A DNA stretch of 33,830 nucleotides from Novimethylophilus sp036504375 (GTDB lineage Bacteria > Pseudomonadota > Gammaproteobacteria > Burkholderiales > Methylophilaceae): NCBI RefSeq assembly GCF_036504375.1, contig NZ_DASXVH010000005.1:1-33830 (forward strand), in the 5' to 3' direction. The notes beneath the pieces were generated by a model. The model worked only from the letters and a program-made list of their open reading frames with translations. It did not search any database and was not told the origin of the DNA. Numbering within the stretch: the stretch's first letter is position 1; each line of letters opens with the position of its first letter. Both the position numbers and the translations under genes were made by a program. Shown here one piece after another: positions 31,162-33,830 of the stretch.

Positions 31162-31638
31162 ATGGAACAGCAGAAAAAGCGCGGCATCGTTCGGAGAGCC
31201 GCCAGCACAACAGCTCACCTATGGGCCAAATCGCTAGGCCTGGTTGGTCTGGCGGAGACGTTACAGCGCATCGGCAATAACGCCGGCGATCTCTTTCATC
31301 AAGCGAAATCCAGGATCCAGGACAAACCGGAAAACTACCGGCATGAAACCTTTGATGAGGCAGTTGCTCGACTGGGCCTTAATGAAGAGCACCTTCTCAG
31401 GCAAGCACAAGCTTTCAGAGTCCGTGCCTGGTCCTGGTTTGTATCAACCATGCTGGCAACCGTTTGGCTGGCCTACATTCCACACAGCAGCCATCCGGTG
31501 CAAGGCTTCCTGGTAGCCACAGCGCTTATTTTTATGTGCTTTGCGAAATGCATCACCTGGCATTTCCGCTTCTGCCAAATCCGAGATCAGGATCTATACG
31601 CTTTTGGCCCTTGGTTTCGCAATCCGGGGAGGTGGTAG
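31162..31638 (+). CDS. TraX-like conjugal transfer membrane protein
   Basis: A 158-residue protein with a soluble N-terminal part (about 1-85, including DEAVARLGLNEEHLLRQAQ) and two membrane segments near 88-107 (AWSWFVSTMLATVWLAYIP) and 112-133 (PVQGFLVATALIFMCFAKCI), followed by a basic, aromatic tail (HFRFCQIRDQDLYAF). The layout and the position right before a DotA/TraY gene match traX of IncI1 plasmids such as R64 (order traX-traY). Its function in transfer is not defined. GGAGG lies 7 bases before the ATG. Confidence 0.65.
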   Translation: MEQQKKRGIVRRAASTTAHLWAKSLGLVGLAETLQRIGNNAGDLFHQAKSRIQDKPENYRHETFDEAVARLGLNEEHLLRQAQAFRVRAWSWFVSTMLATVWLAYIPHSSHPVQGFLVATALIFMCFAKCITWHFRFCQIRDQDLYAFGPWFRNPGRW

Positions 31639-31640
31639 TC

Positions 31641-33701
31641 ATGGCTGCGGATCAACTACATGCTTTTGCACCCCCTGCAGGGGATGTTTCCGTCGATTAT
31701 CTTAGATACACATTCGGCGCTGTCATCGATGCCCTGCAGGCGGGCGTCGATGTTCAGGGCAATCAGACTGTACTTGGGGCAATGATGGGCGAATTTAATA
31801 TCGCCGTATTGTTCCTTGGCATGCTGTTCGTCATGTACACCACGATCAAGGCAACCTTGGACTCTGCCCATGATGGGCAGCTATTAGGCAAGTCCATGTC
31901 AGAGATATGGGTGCCACTGCGAACACTAATTGGTACCTCCCTGCTACTGCCACTGCAGACCGGGTTCAGTATCTTACAGATGGGGGTGCTCTGGCTGGCG
32001 CTGCAGGGTGTAGGCGTGGCGGACCGTATGTGGGATGTTGCCATGGACAAGCTGGCAATAGATGGCACCCTAGGCTACGTCAGCGTACCTAATCCTCGCG
32101 CATTGGCCGCGACGATCCTGCGTGGCGAAGTATGCATGGCAGCCATGAACCAACAATTTATTGGCTCAAACTCGCCAACTCGCATTGTCTTGGTCAAGGA
32201 TGTTGCGCCAATGCTAGTCAATGGCAATGCGGCAGAGCAATTGCACTGGCGAGAGCAGCCGACCACACGTATCAATCCCGACACATGCGGCGCTCTGACC
32301 TGGCAGGAGAACTCCCAAGCGGACAGATCAGAGTCTAGCGCGGCAGCGGGCCCTATCCTGGCCGCTCATGCCATGGGAATAGAGCAAATGGTCAATGACT
32401 TGAGACCTGTAGCGGAGGCCATCGTTAATAACAAAGGTGCTCTGCCCAAGGGCGTGATCGAATCGACGGCGGCTAAATATCATGATTTGGTGCAGGCAGC
32501 CGCCAAGCAGGCCGTTGACGCATCGCCGGAGCTCGCAAAGCAGGTATTCATAAAGTCAGCAAAAGAAGGCGGCTGGGTCTATGCAGGCTCTTGGTACAAT
32601 CATATGACCCGCATCAACGACAGCATTCAGGCTGCTGTCAATGCGTTACCCATAGCGCAACCAGCCACGATCGATCGAGTGGAAACGGCCATCGTTTTGC
32701 AGAACTATGAAGATGCCATGGCCGTCACGGATGAGTACATTAAGGATAGAGCAAACGCGCCGGACAGAGCCTATGACGCCGAAGTGGCGGATGCCTCAAG
32801 CGTTCGTTCAATGTCCGATGTCTGGCGTCTTTTCAATGCGCCGGCAATGCTCGGCATCAAGTCCTTGACCGAGCGTCTGGCCGGCGCCAATACATCTCCA
32901 CTCGGGCAACTGCGTGCCATCGGCAATGACATGATCGGCATTGGCATCGCCGTGAAAACTGTTCATTTTGCGCTGGCCGGAGTTGCCAGCAGCCGGGTTG
33001 CGACATTAACCGTAGGCAATGTTTTTGAAGTTGGCGAAGCACTAAAAACATTGCAGGGAACGGTTGATTTTGTGACCAATAGCTTGTGGACCGTTGGCAC
33101 ATTCCTGGCTTGGTACTTGCCCGCTATTCCGGCAATTTTCTGGATTTCAGGAGTGACGCGCTGGCTAGTCTCTGTGGTCGAAGCCATTCTGGCCAGTCCG
33201 TTGATGGCTGCCATGACCATACATCCTTCGGGTGATGAGCTGGTTGGCCGTGCTGGCCCCGGCTATATGCTGATCCTGGCCATGGTAATGCAGCCGGCAC
33301 TCCTGCTATTTGCCCTCGTGCTGTCCGTGCTCATGACTTACCCCTTGGGCTGGTTTGTAAATCACATTTTTTTGTCGTTGGTCGATGGCATCACTGCCGA
33401 CAGCACAACAGGGCTGGTCGCATTCGTAGCGCTCTGCGGCCTTTATCTTGTGATGATGGTTTTTGCGATGCATGGCGCTTTCGCATTGATTCAGACTGTG
33501 CCTGATAACGTCATGAAATTCGTTGCAGCACAAGCCGGTGCGGCTAATCTCACTTCCGCCGACAAGCCCATCAGTAGCCTGGAAAATAACCCAGGCGGTG
33601 GCGGCGGCCACAACACCGGAGATGTATTAAATCGACGGCCAGATAAACAAGATCCACGAGGTAAATCAGGAGAATCAAATGAAGTTCATCTCGGAGGGTG
33701 A
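31641..33701 (+). CDS. traY: DotA/TraY family transfer protein
   Basis: A 686-residue polytopic inner-membrane protein of the DotA/TraY family, a component of IncI-type conjugation and Dot/Icm type IVB secretion. Two N-terminal membrane segments (about 51-70, NIAVLFLGMLFVMYTTI, and 93-125, TSLLLPLQTGFSILQMGVLW) are followed by a long periplasmic domain (about 130-490) and about four to five C-terminal segments (about 540-660). It ends with a soluble Gly/Asn-rich tail (NNPGGGGGHNTGD). E. coli plasmid TraY is somewhat longer, and DotA is about 1000 residues, so this is the short, plasmid-type form. The ATG at 31641 follows GGGGAGG by 8 bases; a long in-frame extension upstream overlaps the previous gene and is rejected. 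Confidence 0.85.
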   Translation: MAADQLHAFAPPAGDVSVDYLRYTFGAVIDALQAGVDVQGNQTVLGAMMGEFNIAVLFLGMLFVMYTTIKATLDSAHDGQLLGKSMSEIWVPLRTLIGTSLLLPLQTGFSILQMGVLWLALQGVGVADRMWDVAMDKLAIDGTLGYVSVPNPRALAATILRGEVCMAAMNQQFIGSNSPTRIVLVKDVAPMLVNGNAAEQLHWREQPTTRINPDTCGALTWQENSQADRSESSAAAGPILAAHAMGIEQMVNDLRPVAEAIVNNKGALPKGVIESTAAKYHDLVQAAAKQAVDASPELAKQVFIKSAKEGGWVYAGSWYNHMTRINDSIQAAVNALPIAQPATIDRVETAIVLQNYEDAMAVTDEYIKDRANAPDRAYDAEVADASSVRSMSDVWRLFNAPAMLGIKSLTERLAGANTSPLGQLRAIGNDMIGIGIAVKTVHFALAGVASSRVATLTVGNVFEVGEALKTLQGTVDFVTNSLWTVGTFLAWYLPAIPAIFWISGVTRWLVSVVEAILASPLMAAMTIHPSGDELVGRAGPGYMLILAMVMQPALLLFALVLSVLMTYPLGWFVNHIFLSLVDGITADSTTGLVAFVALCGLYLVMMVFAMHGAFALIQTVPDNVMKFVAAQAGAANLTSADKPISSLENNPGGGGGHNTGDVLNRRPDKQDPRGKSGESNEVHLGG

Positions 33702-33736
33702 ACGTTTATGGGGTGCCACGGCATAGGCTAGTGGAT

Positions 33737-33760
33737 GTGCAGGCCGCAAGCGGCCTGCAC
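33737..33760. repeat. Perfect hairpin after traY
   Basis: GTGCAGGCCG-CAAG-CGGCCTGCAC, 10 perfect base pairs. It lies 36 bases after the traY stop and is not followed by T residues. It may protect the 3' end of the traY transcript or mark a junction; it shares GC richness with the intergenic hairpins of the chromosome. Confidence 0.5.
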
Positions 33761-33830
33761 TGTGATGGTGTAAACCGTTGCTGTCGCCCGTACTGGATGA
33801 TGTGGTTGGGTTTGCTCTTCAAAGCCGCCC

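Noticed and set aside
1..33830. CRISPR arrays, rRNA genes and insertion sequences
   Set aside because: No regularly spaced repeats, no rRNA motifs and no transposase genes were seen on either strand.

Overview
The window looks like a chromosomal segment of a betaproteobacterium, probably of the Nitrosomonadales/Gallionellaceae type; this placement is inferred from protein style only. It carries a ubiquinone pathway (coq7, ubiD), fabAB, and dispersed hairpins with a GCAA loop. A CbbY-like phosphatase hints at Calvin-cycle ancestry. From about 26.6 kb the sequence switches to a conjugative element that lies directly after a tRNA cluster and continues past the right edge.

Layout. (1) 1-3761, minus strand: a tightly overlapped formate dehydrogenase operon (DUF3306 protein, poly-ferredoxin, TorD-like chaperone, small Tat protein, catalytic subunit cut by the left edge). 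The catalytic subunit has cysteine where selenocysteine sits in E. coli FdnG. (2) 3762-9250: an iron block. It has a cupredoxin plus FTR1 permease pair (+), a ferritin-like/FMN-binding/PepSY-type operon (-), and a coiled-coil porin followed by a second FTR1 permease (-). Fur-box-like sites lie before both the cupredoxin and the porin genes, and an FNR-box-like palindrome lies beside the first. (3) 9.5-19.3 kb: housekeeping genes ctpA, a GlcF-like Fe-S protein, coq7, DUF2322, osmC-like, ubiD, a 38-residue DUF3149 protein, an FKBP isomerase, fabA-fabB, xerD and ogt. (4) 19.3-26.3 kb: the rpsP-rimM-trmD-rplS operon (-), divergent rpsO-pnp (+) with a perfect 23-bp hairpin in the pnp leader, dksA, the CbbY-like gene and folD. 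(5) 26.3-26.6 kb: tRNA-Pro(TGG), tRNA-Arg(TCT) and tRNA-His(GTG) behind one strong promoter, closed by a terminator.

(6) 26.6-33.8 kb: the left part of an integrative conjugative or mobilizable element, apparently anchored at tRNA-His. After the tRNA comes a cluster of short repeats (four TTGGCACA, two TTTACCAATA), then about 420 bp without a gene but rich in short hairpins. A four-gene operon follows: AlpA-like regulator, wHTH replication/regulatory protein, small coiled-coil mobilization-type protein, and a MobA/MobL relaxase with an LPD7-like domain and a long coiled-coil tail. A small gene with its own ribosome binding site is nested in another frame inside the relaxase gene. Next come a small unknown protein, a TraX-like membrane protein and a DotA/TraY protein, which point to an IncI/Dot-Icm-type (T4BSS) transfer apparatus. 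No integrase is in the window, so the element boundaries are inferred.

The most novel candidates are the nested gene in the relaxase, the tRNA-His-proximal repeat cluster with its structured non-coding region, and the double-FTR1 iron block with overlapping FNR/Fur-like control sites.
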